Positions 33,930 to 42,961 of a stretch of DNA of 64,000 nt are shown one piece after another. The stretch is taken from positions 1,551,349-1,615,348 of the forward strand of contig NZ_WELG01000002.1 in assembly GCF_009184425.1 (NCBI RefSeq). Direction: 5' to 3'. A program made the translations under genes and the position numbers. This DNA is from Flagellimonas olearia. Lineage in GTDB: Bacteria; Bacteroidota; Bacteroidia; Flavobacteriales; Flavobacteriaceae. Numbering within the stretch: the stretch's first letter is position 1; each line of letters starts with the position of its first letter. The notes below the pieces were generated by a model. It was given only the letters and a program-made list of their open reading frames with translations. It searched no databases and was not told the DNA's origin.

Positions 33930-33962
33930 TCAAACTTTTCAAGCTTAGCATCAAACTTTTCA
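33930..33962. promoter_or_regulatory. 21-bp-phased direct repeats upstream of SusC3, possible LytTR-type site
   Basis: TCAAACTTTTCA occurs at 33930-33941 and again at 33951-33962, exactly 21 bp apart; a third TCAAA lies at 33972, again 21 bp on. The complement contains AAAGTTTGA, which fits 8 of 9 positions of the published AgrA/LytTR half-site consensus. LytTR sites are typically paired direct repeats about two helical turns apart. Two LytTR regulators are encoded in this window, but the link is inference. Confidence 0.5.
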
Positions 33963-34127
33963 GGTTTTATATCAAAGCCCAATGGGATGTCATTGAATTG
34001 GGTTGTTTTACGCGTCAGCTTGGTAGGAAGTAGGAAATGGGAGTCCAATCCCTGTTCTGGGATAACTTCTTTCCGCACTTTGCCAGCTGCAGTAACTCAA
34101 ATAATTCTAACATTAAAACCTAACTAA

Positions 34128-37100
34128 ATGAAATTCAAAAATTGCGGCTACGCATTAGTGCTGTTCATGGCATTTTGTCCATTTATTTACGGACAGACCA
34201 AAACCATTTCGGGTACTGTGACAGACCAAAATGCAACTCCATTACCGGGAGTGTCCATTGTGCTGGTGGGTACTTCCACGGGCACCCAGAGCGACTTTGA
34301 TGGAAACTATACCATTCAGGCAAGTGAAGGGCAACAATTGCAGTTCAGTTACATTGGATTTGCAACGGTTACCATGAGGATCGGTGGTACCAATGAGATC
34401 AATGTGGTTTTGGAAGAGTCCAATGAGGCATTGGAAGAAGTGGTGGTGACCGCCTTGGGGATTTCCCGGGAGAAAAAGTCGTTGGGATATGCCACAACGG
34501 AACTCGATGGGGAGCAGGTCAATGTGCCGGGACAGAACAACGTCATTAATTCCCTTTCCGGTAAAGCGGCGGGGGTGAACATTACAAGGAACAACAACTT
34601 GGGTGGGTCCAGTAATGTGGTCATTAGGGGGATTACCTCCATTAATGGGGACAATCAGGCCCTTTTTGTTGTGGATGGGGTTCCCATAAACAATGAACCG
34701 GGCAACTTGGATGTGACCTTCGGAAACGGAAACAATGATGTGGCCCGGGGAAGGGGTGGATATGATTATGGAAACCCGGTTTCTGACTTGGATCCTTCCG
34801 TAATACAATCCGTGAACATTTTGAAAGGTGCGGCGGCAACGGCCCTGTATGGTTCCCGTGCTGCGAATGGGGCCATCATCATTACTACCAAAAAGGGGGA
34901 AGGAAACAAGAAGCTGGGGATTACCATTAACTCTGGAATTACGGTTGGACATTACGATAAGAGCACCTTTATCAGATACCAGAAGGAATACGGACAAAGT
35001 TATTTTGGGGATTTGACCACCGCTTCGGGCAGTTTTACCAATGGTTTTAGGACTACTTTGGACCTAGATGGGGATGGTTCCATAGATTTATTGCCCAGAT
35101 ATAATGATGATGCATCCTTTGGTCCAAGGTTTGATCCAAATATCAATGTGTTCCATTGGAATGCACTGGTGGAAGAATTGCCCACATACTTGCAAAAGGC
35201 CCCATGGGTTGCGGCCAAGAACGATCCTTCCAGTTTTTTCAAAACCTCGTATAGCTATAACAATTCGGTTTCATTTGCGGGGAGTGATGAAAAGATGGAC
35301 TATAGGGCAACCTATTCCAATAGTATCCAACGGGGTATCATACCCAATAGTGAGATTGTACGGAACAACCTAAGTATAAACCTAGGGAACAATTTGTCCG
35401 ACAAACTAAGGGTTTCAACCAGTGCCAACTATACCAATACCCGGGGTAAAGGAAGAAATGGAACAGGGTATGATGGGGCCAATGCCAGAAACCTGATGAC
35501 CAGTTTTAGGCAATGGTGGGCCGTGAATGCGGACATGGAAGATTTGCGCGAGGCCTATGAATCCACTGGAAGAAACATTACGTGGAACTGGAAAACCCCT
35601 GATGCACAACAACCCGAATACTGGGACAACCCCTATTGGACCATAAACAACAATATCGCGGAAGACCAACGAAACCGCTTTTTTGGGAACATTGCCCTGA
35701 ATTACGCCATGACCGATTGGTTGTCTGCCAATGTACGGGCATCTGTTGATCATTTCAGTGAATTGAGGGAACAAAGAATTGCCTCCGGCAGTGTGGGGGT
35801 TCCCAGCTTTTCAACATTCAATAGAAGATTCAGTGAGTATAATTATGATGCGACCCTAAACTTCAACAAGACCTTTTGGGAAGATTTAAGCGTAACGGCC
35901 TTGGCCGGTCTCAACATTAGAAGGACCTCCACGGAGACCATCTTTGCAGAGACCAATGGTGGGCTCATAGTCCCTGGAATCTATGCGTTGTCCAACTCGC
36001 TTAGTCCCATCAACCCTCCTTCAGAGGATTTTAGCAAGATTGGTGTGGATGGTGTTTTTGGGTCCATATCATTGGGCTATAGGAACTTCCTATATTTGGA
36101 TTTGACCGGTAGACAGGATAAGGCTTCAACCTTGCCCCTGGAAAACAACAGCTTCTTTTATCCATCGGTTTCCACATCCTTTGTTTTTTCCAGTTTGATG
36201 GATGCAGATTGGCTGAATTTTGGAAAGGTTCGATTGAATTATGCCGAAGTAGGGAACTTTGGAAGGGCGCAAAGTTTGGTGAGTCCAGTACTGCTCAATG
36301 GCCAGGGGTCGTTTGGGGGTGCCAACTTGGCATCGATAAGTTCCACCTTGAGAAACCCAAAGCTAAAACCCGAAAGCACCAAAAGTTACGAGATTGGTCT
36401 GGAATCTTCTTTTTTCCGGAGCCGCTTAGGGTTTGACATTGCTGCCTATAAAACCAATTCCATAGACCAGATTATTGATGTGGCCGTATCCACGGCTACC
36501 GGATATAGCAGAAAATTTGTGAATTCTGGAGAGATTGAGAACAAGGGGTTGGAAGTCTCCCTCTTTGGAACTCCGATTAAAACTACGGATTTCGAATGGA
36601 ATGTAAGGGCCAACTGGTCCAAAAACCAGAGCGAGGTGTTGTCCTTGTTCGATGGGGCCGACAATTTTGAGGTGCAATCCTATCAATCCGGTGTTACTTT
36701 CAATGCCACTGTGGGCAGACCGTATGGGACATTGAGAGGTTCAAATTTTGTGTACTTGGATGGTAAGCCTGTGGTTGATCAAGATACTGGGGCGTATTTA
36801 CATTCCGATACCAACGAGGAAATTGGGGATACCAACCCCGATTGGATAGGAGGAGTGTACAATGGGTTCAGATATAAAAACGTCTCTTTTAATTTCCTCA
36901 TTGATGTGAGAAAAGGAGGCGATGTCTACTCTTTGGATACCTACTACGGTTTTGGAAGTGGCCTCTATCCTGAGACCGTGGGTACCAATGCTTTGGGCAA
37001 CCCCATTAGAAACCATTTGGAAGACGGTGGTGGATATGTATTCCCCGGAGTGGCTCCAGATGGCTCACCCAACACGGTATTGGCGGATGTAAGTGATGCG

Positions 37101-37397
37101 GTTTATTCGGGAGGTCTTTTTGGTGATCTGCCCCAAGCGTATCACGTGGAAGATGGTTCCTATGTGAAACTACGGGAAGTGGCCCTGACGTACAATGTGC
37201 CCTCCAAGCTTACGGATAAATTGGGAGTGGAAGGGTTGTCCTTTTCATTTACGGGATCTAACCTGTGGATCATCCATAAAAACCTGAAATATAGTGATCC
37301 AGAGGCAGGGTTCAGCGCCGGAAATGCCCAAGGGGTACAAATTGGGGCCTACCCAACCACCAAAAATTATGGTTTGAACATTAAAATGGAATTTTAA
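34128..37397 (+). CDS. SusC/RagA-family TonB-dependent outer-membrane transporter without STN domain (locus 3)
   Basis: 1089 residues. A Sec signal ends near I-Y-G-Q at residue 23 and is followed directly by the carboxypeptidase-regulatory-like domain (I-S-G-T-V-T-D-Q-N-A-T-P-L-P-G-V). A TonB-box-like E-V-V-V-T-A-L-G-I, the plug (V-V-I-R-G-I-T, V-V-D-G-V-P-I, L-Y-G-S-R-A-A-N-G-A-I-I-I-T-T-K) and the barrel follow. It lacks the STN domain present in the other two SusC proteins, and no ECF/FecR pair lies nearby, so it is controlled differently. It works with the SusD encoded 12 nt downstream. The sulfatase upstream suggests a sulfated glycan substrate. Confidence 0.95.
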   Translation: MKFKNCGYALVLFMAFCPFIYGQTKTISGTVTDQNATPLPGVSIVLVGTSTGTQSDFDGNYTIQASEGQQLQFSYIGFATVTMRIGGTNEINVVLEESNEALEEVVVTALGISREKKSLGYATTELDGEQVNVPGQNNVINSLSGKAAGVNITRNNNLGGSSNVVIRGITSINGDNQALFVVDGVPINNEPGNLDVTFGNGNNDVARGRGGYDYGNPVSDLDPSVIQSVNILKGAAATALYGSRAANGAIIITTKKGEGNKKLGITINSGITVGHYDKSTFIRYQKEYGQSYFGDLTTASGSFTNGFRTTLDLDGDGSIDLLPRYNDDASFGPRFDPNINVFHWNALVEELPTYLQKAPWVAAKNDPSSFFKTSYSYNNSVSFAGSDEKMDYRATYSNSIQRGIIPNSEIVRNNLSINLGNNLSDKLRVSTSANYTNTRGKGRNGTGYDGANARNLMTSFRQWWAVNADMEDLREAYESTGRNITWNWKTPDAQQPEYWDNPYWTINNNIAEDQRNRFFGNIALNYAMTDWLSANVRASVDHFSELREQRIASGSVGVPSFSTFNRRFSEYNYDATLNFNKTFWEDLSVTALAGLNIRRTSTETIFAETNGGLIVPGIYALSNSLSPINPPSEDFSKIGVDGVFGSISLGYRNFLYLDLTGRQDKASTLPLENNSFFYPSVSTSFVFSSLMDADWLNFGKVRLNYAEVGNFGRAQSLVSPVLLNGQGSFGGANLASISSTLRNPKLKPESTKSYEIGLESSFFRSRLGFDIAAYKTNSIDQIIDVAVSTATGYSRKFVNSGEIENKGLEVSLFGTPIKTTDFEWNVRANWSKNQSEVLSLFDGADNFEVQSYQSGVTFNATVGRPYGTLRGSNFVYLDGKPVVDQDTGAYLHSDTNEEIGDTNPDWIGGVYNGFRYKNVSFNFLIDVRKGGDVYSLDTYYGFGSGLYPETVGTNALGNPIRNHLEDGGGYVFPGVAPDGSPNTVLADVSDAVYSGGLFGDLPQAYHVEDGSYVKLREVALTYNVPSKLTDKLGVEGLSFSFTGSNLWIIHKNLKYSDPEAGFSAGNAQGVQIGAYPTTKNYGLNIKMEF

Positions 37398-37409
37398 GAC
37401 AATATCACA

Positions 37410-38861
37410 ATGAAGAAATATATAATTACAGGCCTGATAGGATTTACAATTTTGGCGTCTTGTACCAAGGATGAAAAATTGTCCGACCTCAATAATGATC
37501 CCAAGAACCCGACAGCCAATGTTCCGGATGAGCTTTTCTTTTCCAATGCCCAACGGGAGTTGGTGGATGCAAATTCTTCCATCAATATCAATTTGAATAT
37601 TTTTAGGTTCCTGACACAATATGTGTCATCGCCAATTTATACCCAGCAAAGTCAATATAATTTTCAGAGTAGGACCATTCCAGGGGTGTATTGGAGGACT
37701 TTGTACAGGGATGTACTTACGGATTTTAGGGCGGCCAAGGAAGAGTTGAACAATTCTGCTTCCTACGTCACTTCTTCCGAACTAAAGGTCAGGGACAATA
37801 GACTGGCAGTTTTAGGACTTTTGGAAGTTTACACCATAGGACAATTGGTGGATGCTTTTGGAAACATTCCGTATAGTGAGGCATTGGATGGGGAAAATTT
37901 GACTCCGGCCTATGATGATGCCCTTGAGATTTACAAGGACCTGTTAAATCGCATAGATAATGCCATTTCGAGCCTTGATACAGGTTTTGAGAGCTTTGGG
38001 ACAGCAGATCTAATGTATTCCGGTGATGTTGAAAAGTGGCTGAGGTTTGGAAATTCCCTTAAGCTTAAGTTGGCCATGACGCTTGCCGATGTTGAGCCGG
38101 CACTTTCAAAAAGCTTGGTAGAGGCAGCAGCTCCAAACGTGTTCCAGTCCAATGCAGACAATGGGGTTATGGTCTATTACGCCAGTCCTCCCGCCAATAA
38201 TCCGCTATGGGATAATCTGGTACAGAGCGGTAGGAGCGACTATTTTATGGCCAATACCTTTGTGGATGCCCTTAATGGACTCAATGATCCAAGGAGGGAT
38301 ATATTTTTCTCCAATCCCATTGATGGGGAATATGTGGGGGGTGAGTATGGTGCAGGAGGCGATTTTGATACCACCTCGCATTTTGGGGAGGCTTTTGTAC
38401 AGCCAGATCTTCCCGGAAACCTTCTGGATTATGCAGAAGTGTCGTTCCTGTTGGCCGATGCCTCGGCAAGGGGATATAGTGTGGGGAGTACTCCTGAAGA
38501 GTTTTATAATGAAGCGATTCGTGCCTCTTTTGAGTACTGGGGTCTGACATCTGGGGAGGCAGATATATATTTGTCCAATCCAGAAGTGGCCTATGCCACG
38601 GCTGCGGGGGACTTCAAACAAAAAATCGGTACCCAGATGTGGATAGCACTTTTTAACAGAGGCCAGGAAAGTTGGTTGCAATGGCGCAGATTTGATTATC
38701 CCATCTTGAATGCGGCACCGCAATTGACCTTGGACGACATACCGGTGCGACTGACCTATCCCATAGATGAGCAGAATAGGAACAATGCCAATAGGGAAGC
38801 GGCCGCCAGTGCCATTGGGGGTGACCAATTGACCACCAAATTGTTTTGGGATATGGAGTAG
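37410..38861 (+). CDS. SusD-like_2 family outer-membrane nutrient-binding lipoprotein (locus 3)
   Basis: 483 residues with lipobox T-I-L-A-S-C at residue 18. The mature N-terminus (L-S-D-L-N-N-D-P-K-N-P-T), the helical repeats and the C-terminal Q-K-I-G-T-Q-M-W-I-A-L-F-N-R-G-Q-E-S-W-L-Q-W-R-R identify the SusD-like_2 group. It starts 12 nt after susC and is followed by a terminator, so locus 3 consists of just this pair. It should act as the ligand-capturing surface lid. The ligand is unknown. Confidence 0.94.
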   Translation: MKKYIITGLIGFTILASCTKDEKLSDLNNDPKNPTANVPDELFFSNAQRELVDANSSININLNIFRFLTQYVSSPIYTQQSQYNFQSRTIPGVYWRTLYRDVLTDFRAAKEELNNSASYVTSSELKVRDNRLAVLGLLEVYTIGQLVDAFGNIPYSEALDGENLTPAYDDALEIYKDLLNRIDNAISSLDTGFESFGTADLMYSGDVEKWLRFGNSLKLKLAMTLADVEPALSKSLVEAAAPNVFQSNADNGVMVYYASPPANNPLWDNLVQSGRSDYFMANTFVDALNGLNDPRRDIFFSNPIDGEYVGGEYGAGGDFDTTSHFGEAFVQPDLPGNLLDYAEVSFLLADASARGYSVGSTPEEFYNEAIRASFEYWGLTSGEADIYLSNPEVAYATAAGDFKQKIGTQMWIALFNRGQESWLQWRRFDYPILNAAPQLTLDDIPVRLTYPIDEQNRNNANREAAASAIGGDQLTTKLFWDME

Positions 38862-38900
38862 TCACCAGGTTGACGTTTTTTTGATTCGATTGATGAAAAG

Positions 38901-38930
38901 GGGGCAGTCTGTTTTGGATTGTCCCTTTTA
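38901..38930 (+). terminator. Rho-independent terminator after SusD3
   Basis: 9-nt arms at 38901-38909 and 38917-38925 with two G-T pairs, then a T4 tract, 40 nt after the SusD stop. Confidence 0.62.
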
Positions 38931-38944
38931 CTTCAAAAACAGGA

Positions 38945-39982
38945 TTACTTTTTTGAATAAACAAGATTTGGGTCGGAAAGGACTTCTGCCTGTATTTTGG
39001 ATGGGGTTTTCTGAAACTCCGTCGGGTTCATTCCCGTGAATTTTTTAAAAGCGGTGTAAAAAGTGGAGGGCGTGTTAAAACCCGCTTCATAGGCCAAGGC
39101 CTCAATTTTTACATTTTTCCCCCTACCATTGGACAAGGCGGAGGCCACTTGTTGTATCCTGCAATAGTTGATGAGTTCGGGAAAGGTCATTCCGTATTCC
39201 TGCTTAATGATTCTGGAGATCAGATAAGTAGGTCGATTTAATTTTTTGGCAAATTTATCCAAGGTAAGTGAGGGTTCCTGGTAGATTTTTTGGGCATTGA
39301 GTTCGGATTTGATACGATTGATAAGGGAAGCATCAACCGCAATACTTTTCTTTTTTGAAGGAAAGAGCACGGGATTGTTCAGGAGAAAGACCAAAAGCAC
39401 AAAGACCATGATTGCGGCAACCACTGCCCCCATGGCATAATTGAACATGGTATCCGTATAAAATTGAAAAAGAAAGATACCTCCAAAACATCCCACAGTG
39501 AGAATCAAAAGGGAGTTCCATCTATGGAAAACGGTTTTGGTTTCGCCATACTGACGAAACTTGAACCAAGAGGTCAATACATAGATGAAAAGTCCATAAG
39601 TGGTATAGAGATAGTAGATGCTGGCCACGGGGTTCTCGGAGAAGGCAATATGGACCGTACCTATAAGAGCGGGTAAAAAATGCAACAGATCCTTGGGTGC
39701 CAATCTTTGGGTTTCAACATCAAAATACTTGAAGTATAACCAAAGAAGTGGGCCAATACACGAAAGACCCAAATACCCAATGGCCACGGCAAGATTGGGA
39801 ATCTCACCTGAAAAGAACATAATGGACTTTACAATTCGGAGGGAAAGGGCCATAAAAAGAAAACCCAGAAACTTTAGTTTAAAGCGCTGTTCGCTTCGCA
39901 CAAAAAGGAGATAAAAGGAAATCAGGAAACCCAAGGCTATGGCAATACCTGAAAAGAAGGCCAAAAAAAGAAAATCTTTCAT
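38945..39982 (-). CDS. AraC-type HTH regulator with N-terminal membrane domain
   Basis: 346 residues from the ATG at 39982; another ATG at 39991 adds three residues, and a still longer reading to 40048 adds an implausible leader. Seven or so hydrophobic helices fill about residues 1-220. The AraC DNA-binding domain lies at the C-terminus (L-T-L-D-K-F-A-K-K-L-N-R, then A-Y-E-A-G-F-N-T-P-S-T-F-Y-T-A-F-K-K-F-T-G-M-N-P-T-E-F). Such membrane-tethered AraC proteins are common in Flavobacteriaceae; their signals are mostly unknown. It is convergent with the locus-3 SusD gene, so it may regulate that locus, or the divergent DUF2911 gene. Confidence 0.88.
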   Translation of the reverse strand: MKDFLFLAFFSGIAIALGFLISFYLLFVRSEQRFKLKFLGFLFMALSLRIVKSIMFFSGEIPNLAVAIGYLGLSCIGPLLWLYFKYFDVETQRLAPKDLLHFLPALIGTVHIAFSENPVASIYYLYTTYGLFIYVLTSWFKFRQYGETKTVFHRWNSLLILTVGCFGGIFLFQFYTDTMFNYAMGAVVAAIMVFVLLVFLLNNPVLFPSKKKSIAVDASLINRIKSELNAQKIYQEPSLTLDKFAKKLNRPTYLISRIIKQEYGMTFPELINYCRIQQVASALSNGRGKNVKIEALAYEAGFNTPSTFYTAFKKFTGMNPTEFQKTPSKIQAEVLSDPNLVYSKK

Positions 39983-40108
39983 AAAAAACATCTTCGGAAT
40001 TCGAAAATCAGGAATCAAAAAAACCAAAATCGAACTAAGCTTGCACAATATAAGCCATTCAATGGGTTAATGGCAAGCCAATTAATGTTAACGATTATAA
40101 AGTTGAAA

Positions 40109-41218
40109 ATGAGAAACATAATGCTAAGACTTTTTGTATGTGCCCTGTTACTAAGTGCACCTTTGGGAGCGTTTGCCCAATTCCATACCTTAAAAATCCC
40201 GCAGACGAGTAATCAGGTCACCGAAACCCAACAATTGGCCGTGACCGATATTACCATAAGCTATGGTAGTCCATCCGTGAACGGTAGGGATGTATGGAAT
40301 AATCCCAACATTATCCCCCAAAAAGGGGAACCCATTGCTTGGCGCGCAGGGGCCAACATGAATACTACCATCAGTTTCAGTACAGATGTGCTCATTGAGG
40401 GACAACCCCTTAAAGCGGGAACCTATGGGTTTCATGTTGTTCCGGATGAAAACAATTTTGAACTCCTATTTGCGCATAGCCATAACCAATGGGGAAGCTA
40501 CTATTTGGACAGGGAAAATGATATCAGCCTAGCAGTGAATGTCACCGGCGAGACCTGTGAATTTTCCGAAAAATTGGACTATGAGTTTTTGGATTGGACA
40601 CCAAATTCGGTGACTATCGGATTGGAATGGGCAGACAAGCGTATTCCATTTAACGTGTCCGTGGATTTGGAAACAACCGTGGTGGAAAGTTTTAGAAGCG
40701 AGCTCCGGGGAATCAATACCTACCACTGGCAGGCCTGGAACGATGCAGCCCGGTGGTGTTTGGAGCACAATACCAATCTGGAAGAGGCCTTGCAGTGGGC
40801 CAATAGGTCCATTAATGGAGGATTCAATGGCTTTGCGGCAGACAAAAACCTGACCAATATGTCCACCAAAGCATTGCTTTTGGAGCAATTGGGTAGATCG
40901 GATGAGGTGTACACGGTCTTGGATGAGGCTTCTGGAATGGTGGACAATGCCATGGAGGCCAATAGTACTTCCATGCTGATGTTACGGTTGAATCAACCAA
41001 AAAAGGCATTGGATTTTGTCGGTTCCAAGATCAAGGAATATCCAGAAGCTTGGTTCCTGAAAATCAATAAAGGGATAAGCCACTATTTTTTGAACGATTC
41101 CAAACGGGCCGTAAAGGAATTGGAATCGGTTTTACCTGAAACCCCAGAGCAGTTTCAGCCAAGGGTAAAAGAGATTATAGGTGAGGTGCAATCGGGTACC
41201 TATCGACTACCTTTCTAG
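40109..41218 (+). CDS. DUF2911 domain-containing exported protein
   Basis: 369 residues from the ATG at 40109; upstream in-frame starts would add residues before the signal peptide (M-L-R-L-F-V-C-A-L-L-L-S-A, ending G-A-F-A-Q). The DUF2911 domain follows (I-S-Y-G-S-P-S-V-N-G-R-D-V-W, W-R-A-G-A-N, G-T-Y-G-F-H, N-Q-W-G-S-Y-Y). The C-terminal 130 residues look like tetratricopeptide-type helices. The family is widespread in Bacteroidota and has no established function. A second exported protein gene starts 26 nt downstream. Confidence 0.88.
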   Translation: MRNIMLRLFVCALLLSAPLGAFAQFHTLKIPQTSNQVTETQQLAVTDITISYGSPSVNGRDVWNNPNIIPQKGEPIAWRAGANMNTTISFSTDVLIEGQPLKAGTYGFHVVPDENNFELLFAHSHNQWGSYYLDRENDISLAVNVTGETCEFSEKLDYEFLDWTPNSVTIGLEWADKRIPFNVSVDLETTVVESFRSELRGINTYHWQAWNDAARWCLEHNTNLEEALQWANRSINGGFNGFAADKNLTNMSTKALLLEQLGRSDEVYTVLDEASGMVDNAMEANSTSMLMLRLNQPKKALDFVGSKIKEYPEAWFLKINKGISHYFLNDSKRAVKELESVLPETPEQFQPRVKEIIGEVQSGTYRLPF

Positions 41219-41243
41219 ATAATCATTTTAAGATAATCAATCC

Positions 41244-41804
41244 ATGAAAAAGAAATCTATTCCAGTTGTGTTGAAAAACCAGCTACTTGTTTTGGCCACG
41301 GTTCTGATGGCATGGACCAACACAACCTGCGCACAAGCTGTATTGGATAAGAAGTATGGGGAAAAAGTAAAAACCTTGGATAGTACCATAGCCACATTGT
41401 ACTCGGTAATTTCCGGTGAAAAGGGAGAGGAAAGGGACTGGGAACTGTTCCGGTACCTCTATTATCCAAGGGCACAAATGGTGGCCAGTGGAAAGAACCC
41501 AGAGGGACAAGTGGGGGCGCGCTACCTCACCCCGGGAGAATATATTTCAAATTCTGGGGATTGGTTGTTGACCAATGGATTTTTTGAGGATGAAATCCAC
41601 AGGACTACGGAACAATTTGGGCCTATTGCCCATGTGTTCAGTACCTATGAAACATTTCATAGCAGAACGGAGGCTGAACCGTTCATGAGGGGAATCAACA
41701 GCATCCAGTTGTTGTATACCGGTGAACGTTGGTGGGTCATGAACATTTTTTGGACCCAAGAAACCGAGGAAAACCCTATTCCAAAAGAGTATTTGCCCAA
41801 TTGA
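41244..41804 (+). CDS. Exported NTF2-like (SnoaL-type) protein of unknown function
   Basis: 186 residues with a Sec signal peptide ending near T-C-A-Q. The remaining 155 residues suggest one NTF2-like cone-shaped domain: a helical start, Y-I-S-N-S-G-D-W, F-F-E-D-E-I-H-R, H-V-F-S-T-Y-E, R-G-I-N-S-I-Q-L-L-Y and W-W-V-M-N-I-F-W, which resemble the strands of this fold. Such domains bind small ligands or act as simple isomerases or dehydratases. It is probably co-transcribed with the DUF2911 gene. No specific role can be assigned. Confidence 0.7.
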   Translation: MKKKSIPVVLKNQLLVLATVLMAWTNTTCAQAVLDKKYGEKVKTLDSTIATLYSVISGEKGEERDWELFRYLYYPRAQMVASGKNPEGQVGARYLTPGEYISNSGDWLLTNGFFEDEIHRTTEQFGPIAHVFSTYETFHSRTEAEPFMRGINSIQLLYTGERWWVMNIFWTQETEENPIPKEYLPN

Positions 41805-41938
41805 TATAAAATAAGGCAAGTATGATGCAAAACATGAAAACTTTGCGATGAATCTCCATAATCTAAGTTAGCAACACCATCTTGTTCAAGGGCACAACAC
41901 ATCATAAAGAGCTACATTGGGATTCATTTTTTCTCAAG

Positions 41939-42961
41939 ATGAACCGAACAAAGTGGATCATTGCATTATGGAGTCTTTTAGGGATATTGACCCTCATTCA
42001 ACTTACCGCAATGAGGGTGCTTTATCCTGAGAGCATTATGATGATTGAAGTTTTTGTTTATCCATTGGGAAGCTTTGTAACCGGTGTGTTATTGCTTTTC
42101 ATGTACTTGATCCCACTATTTGATTATTGTACCAGGTTCAAGGTAAGAAAGCGACTTGTTTTATTGGCCCTGTTTGGGGTGGTGTACGTTTTGTTGTATG
42201 TCCTTATAGTGGTTTGTATTTATGCGCTTTTCATTGTAAGGTCATTTGATGATTTTGAAACCGCATTCATGGGATTCATGCTATCAAATTTCAGCCATAC
42301 CTTAAAGAATTACCTATTTCAGATAGCGATTATCTATGCCTATGAGTTTGTGTATAATTTACGGGTAGAGATTACCAGAAAAAAGGACCTTGAAATTAAA
42401 TTGGGGATATCCAAGCTACAGCTTTTAAGAAGTCAACTGCAGCCCCATTTCCTTTTCAATTCGCTCAATAGCGTGGTTTCCATTATAGACGAGAACAAGG
42501 TAAAGGCACAGGAAATGCTCATCAACCTAAGTGATTTTCTAAGAATCACCTTGAATTCGGATTTTAAGAAGTTGATTACTTTGGAGGAGGAACTGGAAAA
42601 CGTTGGAAAGTATTTGTCCATAGAAAAAATAAGGTTCGAAGATCAGTTGGAGTACAGAATACACATGGACGATGGGGCATCAAAACTACGGGTCCCCAGT
42701 TTTATTCTTCAACCGATAGTGGAGAATGCAATCAAACATGGGTTTCAAGGAATACCGGAGAAACTTACTATTCTACTGGAAATAAATACAGTTGACAGAA
42801 TGATCAGGGTAAAGAACAATGGCAAAGCGCTTACCAATGCTGTTGAAAATCATGGCCTGGGCAATGTGAGAAAACGATTGGAGCTCTATAACCCCAATGG
42901 TCGAGACTTTAAATTGTACCAGAAAGATGGGTGGGTCATCAACGAAATACCGATAAGATGA
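41939..42961 (+). CDS. LytS/YehU-type sensor histidine kinase
   Basis: 340 residues from the ATG at 41939; an upstream in-frame TTG at 41882 is less likely. Four transmembrane helices occupy about residues 1-135. The His_kinase domain has the phosphoacceptor His170 in Q-P-H-F-L-F-N-S-L-N-S. The ATP-binding motifs include P-I-V-E-N-A-I-K-H-G and G-L-G-N-V-R-K-R-L. It is the partner of the LytTR response regulator whose ATG overlaps the stop of this gene by 4 nt. The signal it senses is unknown; no periplasmic sensor domain is visible. Confidence 0.92.
   Translation: MNRTKWIIALWSLLGILTLIQLTAMRVLYPESIMMIEVFVYPLGSFVTGVLLLFMYLIPLFDYCTRFKVRKRLVLLALFGVVYVLLYVLIVVCIYALFIVRSFDDFETAFMGFMLSNFSHTLKNYLFQIAIIYAYEFVYNLRVEITRKKDLEIKLGISKLQLLRSQLQPHFLFNSLNSVVSIIDENKVKAQEMLINLSDFLRITLNSDFKKLITLEEELENVGKYLSIEKIRFEDQLEYRIHMDDGASKLRVPSFILQPIVENAIKHGFQGIPEKLTILLEINTVDRMIRVKNNGKALTNAVENHGLGNVRKRLELYNPNGRDFKLYQKDGWVINEIPIR

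Larger units (their letters stand above)
33649..34127. other. 479-nt intergenic region between sulfatase and third SusC
   Basis: No credible gene. It holds a hairpin just after the sulfatase stop, two smaller inverted repeats (GTTGGG/CCCAAC near 33736-33757 and GCACTA/TAGTGC near 33870-33890), the phased direct repeats at 33930-33962 and, presumably, the susC promoter, although no convincing TAnnTTTG element was found. Confidence 0.7.

Noticed and set aside
34242-34997. 251-codon open frame on the minus strand inside the third SusC gene
   Set aside because: It is antisense to a well-supported SusC gene, has an odd His/Pro-rich composition, and shows no start signal or domain.
38205-38828. 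207-codon open frame on the minus strand inside the third SusD gene
   Set aside because: It is antisense to a clear SusD-like_2 gene and has no supporting features.
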